From positions 1-64,000 of the forward strand of contig NZ_JAELXW010000003.1 in assembly GCF_016428645.1 (NCBI RefSeq): a stretch of DNA of 64,000 nt, read 5' to 3'. Origin of the DNA: Glycomyces salinus (lineage in GTDB: Bacteria > Actinomycetota > Actinomycetes > Mycobacteriales > Micromonosporaceae). The first letter of the stretch is position 1. Every line of letters begins with the position of its first letter. This document shows, one piece after another, positions 1 to 7,651 of the stretch. The notes beneath the pieces were generated by a model, which saw nothing but the letters and a program-made list of their open reading frames with translations, did not search any database and was not told where the DNA came from. A program made the position numbers and the translations under genes.

Positions 1-1
1 C

Positions 2-343
2 GACCGGGCCGAGCTCGCCGACTGCACCACCGGACTCCGCCAGGCACGACCGGACCTGCGCTGGCGGCGCGCCGAGGCCCTCATCCAGGCCTGCTACGGC
101 GAACCGAGCCGCTATCTCGAGGTGCCGACGAGCGAGCAGCCGGCCCTGATGTGGGCCGTCCTCGCCCGCATCGTCCCGCCCGATGCCGGTGACGACGCCC
201 TCACGGCGTTGTTCGACCGCGCCGACCGCCTCGGCTGCCGGATCGTCGCCGGGGTCTTCGAGACCCAGGGACTCTACGGCTGGGCCGATGAGGACGACCC
301 CGACGATGACGAACCACCGGCGGTAGCCGAAGAACCACGGTGA
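2..343 (+). CDS. C-terminal part of an unknown protein (5' truncated by window edge)
   Basis: The frame is open from base 2 and ends at TGA 341-343, giving about 113 residues of a protein whose start lies outside the window. The visible part has an Arg-rich helical stretch, a hydrophobic LMWAVLARIV segment and an acidic tail (DEDDPDDDEPP). I recognise no domain. An internal GTG at 122 could be taken for a start, but the frame continues unbroken upstream with plausible protein sequence, so truncation is more likely. Function unknown. Confidence 0.55.
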   Translation, partial: DRAELADCTTGLRQARPDLRWRRAEALIQACYGEPSRYLEVPTSEQPALMWAVLARIVPPDAGDDALTALFDRADRLGCRIVAGVFETQGLYGWADEDDPDDDEPPAVAEEPR

Positions 344-444
344 ACGACGCCGAACCCATCCGGGACGCCATGGCGGGCCCGGCCTTCGGCGACCGGGACC
401 GACCCGCACGAGCCTGATGGGCGAAGACTGAATCAGAACCCCGG

Positions 445-465
445 GCCGGGCCGCCGAGGCCCGGC
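445..465. terminator. GC hairpin after the first gene
   Basis: Eight-base arms GCCGGGCC and GGCCCGGC flank a GCCGA loop. There is no T-run, so this would be the stem-only type of terminator often found in actinomycetes. It lies between the first gene and the ABC transporter operon. The role is inferred from position. Confidence 0.35.
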
Positions 466-471
466 TCGGCA

Positions 472-487
472 TCCACCGATCGGTGGA
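472..487. promoter_or_regulatory. Perfect 16-bp palindrome upstream of the ABC exporter operon
   Basis: TCCACCGATCGGTGGA is a perfect palindrome about 95 bp before the ABC ATPase start. A further half-site TCCACCG follows at about 498-504. A dimeric repressor could bind here, but no matching regulator gene is adjacent and no clear -35/-10 pair was found around it. Confidence 0.3.
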
Positions 488-580
488 GGCGCCGAATCCA
501 CCGGAGCCTCCGCCGCGCGCCCGATGCCGTCCCGTCCCGATTCTGTGAGCCTCGACAGCGCACACATCGAGGAGGACGAC

Positions 581-1489
581 ATGCCGGTCATCGAAGTAAA
601 GGACCTGGTCAAGGACTACGGTTCGCATCGGGCCGTGGACGGGGTCTCGTTCACCGTCGACGAAGGCGAGATCTTCGGGATCCTCGGTCCCAACGGCGCG
701 GGCAAGACCACCACCGTCGAATGCGTCGAAGGACTCCGGACCCCCGACTCGGGGCGGATCTCCGTCCTTGGGCTCGATCCCGGACGCGACGGCGCCGAAC
801 TCAAGCAGATGCTGGGCGCCCAGCTCCAGGAGAGCAGCCTGCCCGACAAGATGCGGGTCGAGGAGGCCCTGGACCTCTACAGCTCCTTCTACCGCGACCC
901 GGCCGACGCGAAACGCCTCATCGACATGCTGGGCCTGGGCCCCAAACGCAAGACCCAGTACGCCAAGCTGTCCGGCGGTCAGCGGCAGCGGCTTTCGATC
1001 GCTCTGGCCCTGATCGGCCGCCCCAAGGTCGCCGTGCTCGACGAACTCACCACCGGTCTCGACCCGCAGGCCCGGCGCGACACCTGGGAACTGGTCGAGG
1101 AGGTGCGCGACTCCGGCGTCACCGTCATCCTGGTCACTCACTTCATGGACGAGGCCGAGCGGCTCTGCGACCGGCTCGCCGTCATCGACTCCGGCAAGGT
1201 CGTCGCCATCGACACCCCCGCCGGCCTGGCCGAGCGGGCCGGCGAGGAGCAGCGGGTCCGCTTCCGGCCCTCCGCGCCGCTCGACGACACCCTCCTGCTG
1301 GACCTGCCCGAGGTCACCGGTGTCGAGCATGCCGGAGCCCAGACGGTGGTCACCGGCCGCGGCAATCTCCTGCACGCCGTCACCTCCGTGCTGGCCCGCA
1401 AGCAGATCGTCGCCGCCGACCTGCGGGTCGACCAGGCCAGCCTCGACGACGCCTTCGTGGCCCTCACCGGCCGCGCCCTCGAACAGTAA
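581..1489 (+). CDS. ABC transporter ATP-binding protein, drug-exporter (DrrA-like) type
   Basis: 302-residue nucleotide-binding subunit of an ABC-2 exporter, expected at the inner face of the membrane with the permease encoded next to it. Walker A GPNGAGKTT is at about 36-44, the signature LSGGQ at about 130, Walker B ending VLDE at about 152-155 and the switch His at about 187. After Walker B the sequence is DELTTGLD, with Leu where Pro is usual, a variant I have seen in related exporters. The C-terminal 90 residues are the DrrA-type extension. ATG 581 is chosen because GAGGAGG lies 6 nt upstream; an in-frame ATG at 524 has no ribosome site. First gene of an operon with permease, histidine kinase and response regulator. 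Confidence 0.93.
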   Translation: MPVIEVKDLVKDYGSHRAVDGVSFTVDEGEIFGILGPNGAGKTTTVECVEGLRTPDSGRISVLGLDPGRDGAELKQMLGAQLQESSLPDKMRVEEALDLYSSFYRDPADAKRLIDMLGLGPKRKTQYAKLSGGQRQRLSIALALIGRPKVAVLDELTTGLDPQARRDTWELVEEVRDSGVTVILVTHFMDEAERLCDRLAVIDSGKVVAIDTPAGLAERAGEEQRVRFRPSAPLDDTLLLDLPEVTGVEHAGAQTVVTGRGNLLHAVTSVLARKQIVAADLRVDQASLDDAFVALTGRALEQ

Positions 1490-1514
1490 CCGCGACCGCC
1501 GACAGGAGTCCGCA

Positions 1515-2249
1515 ATGCACAGTTTCTGGAAACTCACCCGGACCGAGGCCCGGCTGCTGGTGCGCGAACCGATGACGTTCGGAGTCGCGCTGCTCCTGCC
1601 GACCGTCCTGATACTGGGGCTCGGTGCCGTCCCGGCGCTCCGCGAGCCCTCCGAGGAATTCGACGGCGTGCGCTTCATCGACTACTTCGCGCCCTCGGTG
1701 GTGGTCATGGTCGTCGCGATCATGGGCCTGACCAGCCTTCCTGCGATCATGGCGACCTACCGCGAGCGCGGCATGCTGCGGCGGATGTGGACCACCCCCG
1801 TCCATCCGGCGAAACTGCTCGGCGCCCAGTTGACCGTCAGCCTCGCCTCCACCGTCGTCTCGGTGGTGGTCGTCATCGCCGTCGGGCGGCTGGCCTACGG
1901 CGTGCCCCTGCCGCAGCATCCTCTCGGATTCGCGATCGCCTTCATCCTGGGCATGGGCGCGGTGTTCGCGATCGGCCTGCTCATAGCGGCGCTGGCGCCG
2001 AACAACCGGCTCGCAACCGGCCTGGCCACGGTCGTGTTCATGGTCGTCATGTTCTTCGGCGGCGTCTACGTGCCTAGGTTCTTCATGCCCGAGGCGATCG
2101 TCCGGATCGGCGAATTCACCCCGCCCGGCGTGCAGTCGCTGCTCGACGCTTGGAACGGGACCGCGCCGGCGGCCGGGCCCCTGCTGATAATGGGAGGCAC
2201 GGCGCTGCTGTTCGGGGCGGTGTCGGCCAAGGTCTTCAAGTGGGAGTGA
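1515..2249 (+). CDS. ABC-2 family transporter permease
   Basis: 244-residue membrane subunit partner of the preceding ATPase. About six hydrophobic segments follow a short cytoplasmic N-terminus. The YRERGMLRRMWTTPV stretch after the second segment is the typical coupling region of ABC-2 permeases, and the last segments end in a short basic tail. AGGAG sits 7 nt before ATG 1515. The gap to the ATPase is 25 bp, and its stop codon overlaps the start of the histidine kinase gene. The substrate cannot be read from the sequence. Coupling to a two-component system suggests an exporter induced by an envelope or drug signal (inference). Confidence 0.9.
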   Translation: MHSFWKLTRTEARLLVREPMTFGVALLLPTVLILGLGAVPALREPSEEFDGVRFIDYFAPSVVVMVVAIMGLTSLPAIMATYRERGMLRRMWTTPVHPAKLLGAQLTVSLASTVVSVVVVIAVGRLAYGVPLPQHPLGFAIAFILGMGAVFAIGLLIAALAPNNRLATGLATVVFMVVMFFGGVYVPRFFMPEAIVRIGEFTPPGVQSLLDAWNGTAPAAGPLLIMGGTALLFGAVSAKVFKWE

Positions 2250-3556
2250 TCGCGGTGGAGGAGGCGACGCGGGTCGTCGACGAGCTCGACGACCACGAGT
2301 CGAGGCTGGACGAGCTCTACGAGCGCATCCTCGGCTGGCTCCCGTACGTCACCTTGGCGCTGAGCACCGTGCTGAGTCTGGTTCTTTCGGACCGGCCGTG
2401 GTCGTACCGGCTCGTCACGCTCGCCGTGGCCCTCGCCGCCGCCACCTGGGTCTACCTGACCTATACCCGGCTGGGGCCGAAGGCCGAGGCTCCGGCGGTC
2501 GCGTTGGCGGTGTACTTCGTGGTCATGCTCGCTTTCGGCGCGTACCTGATGTTTCGGGACGGGTTGTTCTTCATCTTCGTCATCACCGGGTTCATGCACG
2601 CCGGGGTACTGCGGCCGTTCCCGGCGGTGGTCGCCGGGGTCGGAGCGTCTTCGGTCGTCATCAACTCCGGCCTCGCCGGCACCGAGGGCGGCTCCAGCGG
2701 ACTCGAGAGCCTCTTCGTCGGCGACGTCAGCGCCGACGGCGTCGCGACGTTCACGGTCATCGTCCTCATCCAGACGCTCGCGATCAGCGGCGGTTTCCTG
2801 ATGGGCGAGAAGATCTTCCAGCTAAGCAGGCAGCGCAAGGAGGCCCTCGCCGCGAAGGAGGCCGCACTGGCCGAGAATGCCGGGCTCCACATGCAGTTGA
2901 TGACGCAGGCAAGGGAGGCCGGGATGCTCGACGAGCGCCAGCGCGTGGCCCGCGAGATCCACGACACCGTCGCCCAGGGGCTGGCAGGGATCATCACGCA
3001 GCTCCACGCCGCCGACGGGTCCGCGGGCGAGGACGAGCGCCGCCGCCACCTCGACAGCGCCGCCGACCTGGCCCGGCGGAGCTTGGCCGAGGCGCGGCGG
3101 ACCGTCCAGGCGATCGGGCCGCCGACGCTGGCCGAGGCGCACCTGCCCGACGCGCTCGCCGAGGAGTCGTCCAAGTGGTCGGCGAACGGCGGAGTGCCGG
3201 TCGAGTTCACCGCGACCGGGGAGGCCAGGCCCATGCACCCCGAGATAGAGGTGACCCTGCTGCGGACGGCGCAGGAGGCGCTGGCGAACGTCGGCAAGCA
3301 CGCCGAGGCGGGCCGCGTCGGCATTACGCTGTCCTACATGGATGATCAAGTGGCGCTCGACGTGCGCGACGACGGCGTCGGATTCGAGCCGTCCCGCGTC
3401 AAGTCGAACGTCAGCGGCGGGTTCGGGCTGGCCGCGATGCGGCAGCGGGTCGCGCGCCTGGCCGGGAGCGTGTCGATAGAGTCGGCCCCGGGCGGCGGCA
3501 CCGTCGTCTCCGTCAGCCTCCCGGCGGTACCCAAGGCGGTGGTCGATGCCCGATGA
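2246..3556 (+). CDS. NarL/DesK-type sensor histidine kinase
   Basis: 436-residue membrane sensor kinase. Five or six membrane segments at roughly residues 25-195 are followed by a coiled coil rich in Lys, Glu and Ala. The HisKA_3 dimerisation domain has the phospho-acceptor His at about 239 (REIHDTVAQG), and the ATPase domain has an N-box Asn near 348, a DDGVGF box and a GGFGLAAM box. GTG 2246 overlaps the permease stop (GTGA); GTG 2255, with GGGAG upstream, is an equally good start. It should phosphorylate the response regulator encoded next. A kinase of this class beside an exporter usually controls that exporter (family knowledge). Confidence 0.92.
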   Translation: MIAVEEATRVVDELDDHESRLDELYERILGWLPYVTLALSTVLSLVLSDRPWSYRLVTLAVALAAATWVYLTYTRLGPKAEAPAVALAVYFVVMLAFGAYLMFRDGLFFIFVITGFMHAGVLRPFPAVVAGVGASSVVINSGLAGTEGGSSGLESLFVGDVSADGVATFTVIVLIQTLAISGGFLMGEKIFQLSRQRKEALAAKEAALAENAGLHMQLMTQAREAGMLDERQRVAREIHDTVAQGLAGIITQLHAADGSAGEDERRRHLDSAADLARRSLAEARRTVQAIGPPTLAEAHLPDALAEESSKWSANGGVPVEFTATGEARPMHPEIEVTLLRTAQEALANVGKHAEAGRVGITLSYMDDQVALDVRDDGVGFEPSRVKSNVSGGFGLAAMRQRVARLAGSVSIESAPGGGTVVSVSLPAVPKAVVDAR

Positions 3557-4187
3557 GGTGATCAGGCTCCTGGTCGTCGACGACCACCCGGTCGTGCGCG
3601 ACGGGCTGCGCGGCATGTTCGGCGGCGAGGGCATCGAGGTGGTCGGCGAGGCCGCCGACGGCGCCTCGGCCGTGGAGCGGGCGCTCGTCCTGCGCCCCGA
3701 TGTGATCCTGATGGACCTGCGGATGCCGGGCGTGGACGGGGTCGGCGCGATCCGCCGCCTGGCCGAGCGCGGCGTCGAGTCGAAGGTGCTGGTGCTGACG
3801 ACCTACGACACCGATTCGGACGTGCTGCCGGCGATCGAGGCCGGGGCGAGCGGCTACCTGCTCAAGGACGCCTCGCCCGAGGAGCTGCGGCGCGCCATCC
3901 GCACCGCCCACACCGGAGGGACGGTGCTGTCGTCGTCGGTGGCCTCGCTGCTGATGGACCGCATCCGCCGCCCGGCGCGAGGGCCCTTGAGCGACCGCGA
4001 GATCGAAGTGCTGGCGCTGGTCGCGAAGGGGCGCAGCAACAGGGAGATCGCCGCCGAGCTGTTCATCGGCGAGGCCACGGTCAAGACCCATCTGCTGCAC
4101 GTGTACGCGAAGTTGGAGGTCGGCGACCGTGCCGCGGCAGTGGCCTCGGCCTACGAGCGCGGCCTGCTGCAACCGGGCGGGCGCTGA
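3546..4187 (+). CDS. NarL/FixJ-family response regulator
   Basis: 213-residue two-domain regulator. The receiver domain has the acidic pair D12-D13, phospho-acceptor D57 (LMDLRMPG) and conserved K107. A LuxR-type helix-turn-helix occupies about 148-205, with the recognition helix around IGEATVKTHLLHVYAKL. The start ATG lies inside the kinase gene (11-nt overlap), so the two are translationally coupled. All catalytic residues are present. Probable target is the promoter of the upstream ABC genes (inference). It converges on the MerR gene with 7 bp between stops. Confidence 0.93.
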   Translation: MPDEVIRLLVVDDHPVVRDGLRGMFGGEGIEVVGEAADGASAVERALVLRPDVILMDLRMPGVDGVGAIRRLAERGVESKVLVLTTYDTDSDVLPAIEAGASGYLLKDASPEELRRAIRTAHTGGTVLSSSVASLLMDRIRRPARGPLSDREIEVLALVAKGRSNREIAAELFIGEATVKTHLLHVYAKLEVGDRAAAVASAYERGLLQPGGR

Positions 4188-4194
4188 GGGCCCG

Positions 4195-4575
4195 TCACCG
4201 GCCCGGTTCGGCGTCCTCGGGCAGGCGGGCGGTGGCGATGACCTCGTCGAGGATCGCCCGAGTCCGCGTCAGGTCCGCGATGGCGCGGTCGATGCGCTCG
4301 CGCTCGGTCGTCAGGTCCCTGGCGAGGGTATCGGTGGCGACCTCGTTCGGTCCGCCGTCGCTGTCGCGCATGCACGGCAGCATGCGGCCGACGGCCTCGC
4401 TGTTGAGCCCGGCCGCGAACAGGACCTGGATGCGGACGACCCGGTCGACGGCCCATTCGCCGAAGTCGCGGTGCCCGCCGGGGGTGCGGTCGGCTTCCAG
4501 CAGGCCCTGCTGCTCGTAGTACCGCAGCGACCGCTCGCTCACGCCGGTGCGGCGCGCCAGCTCCCCGATGCGCAT
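4195..4575 (-). CDS. MerR-family transcriptional regulator
   Basis: About 126 residues. The N-terminal MerR winged helix (MRIGELARRTGVSERSLRYYE, QQGLL) is followed by a dimerisation helix with many Arg and Glu residues. Two Cys-free effector-domain segments follow, so this is not a metal-sensing MerR with a C-terminal Cys motif; one Cys lies mid-protein (LPCMRD). Start at 4575 is preferred because GAGG lies 6 nt upstream; GTG 4587 is possible. Divergent from the ene-reductase, with a MerR-type stretched promoter between them, so it very likely controls that gene. Related MerR proteins next to oxidoreductases respond to electrophiles or oxidants (inference here). Confidence 0.9.
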   Translation of the reverse strand: MRIGELARRTGVSERSLRYYEQQGLLEADRTPGGHRDFGEWAVDRVVRIQVLFAAGLNSEAVGRMLPCMRDSDGGPNEVATDTLARDLTTERERIDRAIADLTRTRAILDEVIATARLPEDAEPGR

Positions 4576-4593
4576 GGCCTTCCTCACAATTCG

Positions 4594-4625
4594 TTGAACC
4601 TGACACTGGTGTCAACTTCTACGGT
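4594..4625 (+). promoter_or_regulatory. MerR-type promoter/operator with overlong spacer
   Basis: -35 TTGAAC (4594-4599) and -10 TACGGT (4620-4625) are separated by 20 bp, longer than the usual 17. A dyad TGACAC-TG-GTGTCA (4601-4614) fills the spacer. This is the hallmark of MerR-activated promoters, where the bound regulator untwists the spacer. The -10 is 6 nt from the ATG, so the transcript should be leaderless. Confidence 0.65.
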
Positions 4626-4631
4626 ACGCGA

Positions 4632-5765
4632 ATGACGGAGACACGCAAGGCCCCGAGCCTCTTCGACACCGCCTGGATCGGTCGCCTGGAGCTGCCGAAC
4701 CGCCTGGTCATGGCCCCGATGAGCCGTAACCGCGCCACCGCCGACGGCGTGCCGACCCCGATGATGGCCGAGTACTACGCTCAGCGGGCGAGCGCCGGAC
4801 TCATCGTCGCCGAGGCGAGCTCGCCCGCGCAGGTCGGCTTCACCTATCCCGACATCCCCGGGATCTTCGACGACGCCCAGGTCGCCGGTTGGCAGCGCGT
4901 CACGGACGCGGTCGCCGCCGCCGGCGGCAGGATCGTCCTCCAGCTCGAGCACGGCGGCCGGATCGGCCACCCCGACAACGGCGGGCTGGTCCCGATGGCG
5001 CCCTCGCTGGTCGCCCTGCCCGGCGGCATCCACACCCGGAGCGGACACCGGGACGCACCGGTGCCGCGCGAGATGACCGCGGACGACATCAGATCCACTG
5101 TGGAGGCGTTCGTTGCGGCTGCCCGCAACGCGGTCCGCGCCGGCGCCGACGGCGTCGAGGTCCACGCGGCCAACGGATACCTGCTCAACCAGTTCCTGGC
5201 CACCAGCACCAACCGCCGCACCGACGCCTACGGCGGCTCGATCCCGAACCGCCTCCGGTTCGTCGTCGAAGTGGTCGAGGCCGTGGCCGCCGTGATCGGC
5301 CCCGAACGGGTCGGCCTGCGCGTCTCCCCGGACAACCCCGACAACGGCATCGCCATGGACGACGCCGACCGGCTCTATCCGGCGCTGCTCGACGCTCTCA
5401 CGCCGACCGGGATCGCCTACCTCCACGTCGTCTACGCCGACCCGGCAGATCCGCTGTTCGTCGAGCTGCGGCGGCGCTGGGAGGCCGCCCTGGTCGCCAA
5501 CCCGGTCCTCGGCAGGGAGCTGCCGATCCCCGCCGACGGTGGCAGGAGCAGGGCCGAGGACCTCCTGGCGGCCGGCGCCGACCTGATCTCCCTGGGGAGG
5601 CCGTTCCTGGCCAACCCGGACCTGGTCGAACACCTCCGCGTCGACGCGCCGCTCAATCCCGTCCGCGAGGACGTGCCGATGTACGGCGGCGACGAGACCG
5701 GCTACCTGGACTACCCGACGCTCGAGAGCCGCATCCGATCGGATGCGGCTGCCGTAGATAGCTGA
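4632..5765 (+). CDS. Old-yellow-enzyme family alkene reductase (FMN)
   Basis: 377-residue TIM-barrel flavoprotein of the NemA/XenB/OYE class, which reduces activated C=C bonds of enones, quinones or nitro compounds with NAD(P)H. The barrel starts at NRLVMAPM, the substrate-binding pair H178-x-x-N181 and proton donor Y183 are present, and the phosphate-binding end is at ADLISLGRPFLANPDL. The length is normal for the family. No Shine-Dalgarno precedes ATG 4632, consistent with a leaderless message from the MerR-type promoter. The last codons contain a strong palindrome that may act as terminator. Confidence 0.93.
   Translation: MTETRKAPSLFDTAWIGRLELPNRLVMAPMSRNRATADGVPTPMMAEYYAQRASAGLIVAEASSPAQVGFTYPDIPGIFDDAQVAGWQRVTDAVAAAGGRIVLQLEHGGRIGHPDNGGLVPMAPSLVALPGGIHTRSGHRDAPVPREMTADDIRSTVEAFVAAARNAVRAGADGVEVHAANGYLLNQFLATSTNRRTDAYGGSIPNRLRFVVEVVEAVAAVIGPERVGLRVSPDNPDNGIAMDDADRLYPALLDALTPTGIAYLHVVYADPADPLFVELRRRWEAALVANPVLGRELPIPADGGRSRAEDLLAAGADLISLGRPFLANPDLVEHLRVDAPLNPVREDVPMYGGDETGYLDYPTLESRIRSDAAAVDS
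5727..5750. terminator. Perfect 24-bp palindrome at the end of the ene-reductase gene
   Basis: Ten-base arms (AGCCGCATCC and GGATGCGGCT) flank a GATC loop, inside the last codons of the ene-reductase gene and just before the convergent Rpn-like gene ends. A stem of this strength between converging genes is likely a bidirectional terminator. There is no T-run. Confidence 0.5.
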
Positions 5766-5771
5766 TATGCG

Positions 5772-6656
5772 CTACTCGTCGAAGAGGTCCGCCTCCGGGT
5801 CCGTTGACAGGGCCTTGATCCAGGCGTCGAGCCGGCCGAGGTCGGTGCAGGTCTCGACGCGCTCGCGCTGTCGGCGTGTCGGCCCTTCGTGCCGGTTCTC
5901 CAGCAGCATGATCACGATGTTGCGGGCGTGATGCACCGCTCCTTCTTCTCGGCCTTCTTCTCGACCCTCGCTGCGCAGCCGGTCGCTGTATTCGGAGTGG
6001 TAAGGCCGTGACTTCGTTTGCATGAGTGCCTCCAGCAGTTCGGCGGGCTCTCCGGTCAGCACCGTGAGCAGATACATCGTGTAGTCGGCGGCTCGCCCCG
6101 GATCGATCTTACCGAGCCAGTGGTCGAGCGTGGAGATGAAGAGTTCGGCTTTGCGCCCTTTCGGCCTCCTGCCGATGACTGCCGACACCACTGCGGCCCC
6201 CGCTGTCGGCAGGTCGGACGAGTTGATGAGTTGCGGGAAATGCGACGGCCCGAGCGAATGCACTGAGATGGAGTTCTCAGGCCCCAAGTAGATGCCCTCC
6301 CAGTACCTGCGGGCGAGCGAATCAGTCGGGCAGATCAGTACCAGCTCAACCGGCAGCCGGTGATCCTCGAATGCGCGGGCCATGTAGCCGGGAAGCCGGT
6401 AGTACTTCTCGTCCTTCCAGTCGTTCTGGACCTTGCAGATGACGATCCGGTCCTCCTCTCCGGGAAAGGACAACTTGACCACCGCGTCGGCTCGCCGTTC
6501 GGTCAGTCCCGGTGAGCCGACCGCGTTGGCGCGAGTCTCGGCACCGGCGCAGACCTCGGCTCGGCGGTCCATGTCGACGAGGTCCATCAGCCATGCGGCC
6601 GTGAGCGGCTCGTCTTGGATGGCCTTCACGATGATCTCGTGAGCGTCGCCTGGCAT
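5772..6656 (-). CDS. Rpn/PD-(D/E)XK-like nuclease-family protein, putative active-site Glu replaced
   Basis: About 294 residues. Resembles the actinobacterial branch of the Rpn/YhgA family (PD-(D/E)XK nuclease fold, linked to recombination or transposition). The nuclease core is RADAVVKLSF then IVICKVQND; the second copy of the family in this window (31650-32519) reads VIEPQTE at the matching place, so the Glu of the E-x-Q motif appears to be Lys here. The C-terminus carries the family's EGREEGREEG helix. ATG 6656 has AAGGG upstream; ATG 6665 is an alternative. It lies beside the IS5-family element. Whether it still cleaves DNA is doubtful. Confidence 0.7.
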   Translation of the reverse strand: MPGDAHEIIVKAIQDEPLTAAWLMDLVDMDRRAEVCAGAETRANAVGSPGLTERRADAVVKLSFPGEEDRIVICKVQNDWKDEKYYRLPGYMARAFEDHRLPVELVLICPTDSLARRYWEGIYLGPENSISVHSLGPSHFPQLINSSDLPTAGAAVVSAVIGRRPKGRKAELFISTLDHWLGKIDPGRAADYTMYLLTVLTGEPAELLEALMQTKSRPYHSEYSDRLRSEGREEGREEGAVHHARNIVIMLLENRHEGPTRRQRERVETCTDLGRLDAWIKALSTDPEADLFDE

Positions 6657-6746
6657 CGGGGGCATCCCTTCGTGTCAACGGTTCGCATGTGAAACGAGTG
6701 AGTGACGCCGAAGGTGTGCGTTTGTCGGATTTGCGACAGAAAATGG

Positions 6747-6770
6747 GGCTTAAAACTGGTTTCAAGTTCG
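6747..6770. repeat. Left terminal inverted repeat of the IS5-like element
   Basis: The inner 15 bases CTGGTTTCAAGTTCG (6756-6770) match the complement of 8711-8725 perfectly. The outer bases GGCTTAAAA resemble GACTAAAAG at the other end with one insertion or deletion. Confidence 0.7.
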
Positions 6771-6826
6771 CCGGTGATCGGACTGGTTGTGCGCCACGCG
6801 GCTTCGGGTTTGCTCGTTGAACCGGC

Positions 6827-7641
6827 ATGGCGAAGCCCTGGGAGATCGATGAGGAACTCTGGTTCCAGGTGGAGACTCTGCTGCCAGTCCACCGGCCCGG
6901 AACACGCGGTCCGATTCCGCTCGATGATCGGAAGTGCTTGCAGGGCATCTTGTTTGTGTTTTATACCGGGATCAACTGGAAGCACCTGCCGCCTGAGCTT
7001 GGGTTCGGGTCTGGCATCACCTGCTGGCGGCGGTTCCGCCGCTGGTGCGAGGCAGGGGTCTGGGACCGCCTCCACCGGTTCCTGTTGTCCGAGTTGCACG
7101 CGCTTGGCGAGATCAACTGGTCAACGGTTTGCGTCGACGGTTCGCATGTCAGGGCTAAAAAAGGGACGAGGGAACCGGTCCCTCACCAGTAGATCGCGGC
7201 CGCCCTGGCACGAAACACCACATCGCCTGCGATTCGGCAGGCATCCCGCTCGCGATCATCACCACCGCAGGGAATGTGCCCGACATCAAGGCCGCTCAGG
7301 ACCTTGTCGAAGCGATACCGCCCGTGGCCGGACGGGTCGCCCGCCCGCGTCGCAGACCCGAGGTGATCCTGGCCGACGGCGGCTACGACTCCCAAGCGTT
7401 CCGCGACTGGCTGCGCTCCAAACGTATCGAGCCGATCATCCCGCAGCGCGGCCGCAAGAAGATCATCGGGCTCGGGACCATCCGGTGGGTAGTCGAACAA
7501 TCCATCGCACATTTCCACCAGTTCAAACGCCTCGCCATCCGCTGGGACCGTCACCTGCTCATGCATGAAGGCTTCACCAAACTCGCCGCCGCTCTCATCT
7601 GCTGGAGACGCCTCGCCCGAGCTCATAACGCACGCTCATAG
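6827..7641 (+). CDS. IS5-family (IS427-like) transposase made by -1 frameshift
   Basis: Two overlapping frames encode one transposase of about 271 residues. The first (6827-7192) has the N-terminal DUF4096-like domain (PWEIDEELW, WKHLPPELG) and the first catalytic Asp (VCVDGSHVRAKK). The second, read one base back, continues GPSPVDRGRPGTKHH, then the second Asp (LADGGYDS) and the Glu (VVEQSIAHF), completing the DDE triad. The switch falls at six A residues (7157-7162) followed by GGG, a plausible slippery site. Both frames are otherwise intact, which favours programmed frameshifting, known in this IS group, over a dead copy. TAG 7190 ends the unshifted product. Confidence 0.82.
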
Positions 7642-7651
7642 GATCGAGGGC

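Noticed and set aside
581-1489. Walker B DELTTGLD (Leu for Pro) as a defect in the ABC ATPase
   Set aside because: The catalytic Asp-Glu and His are intact and this variant is familiar in related actinobacterial exporters.
6677-7152. ACGGTTCGCATGT occurring both upstream of the IS (about 6678) and in its transposase (about 7139)
   Set aside because: A single 13-base match at unrelated positions; it does not flank the element and is probably chance or at most a faint insertion preference.
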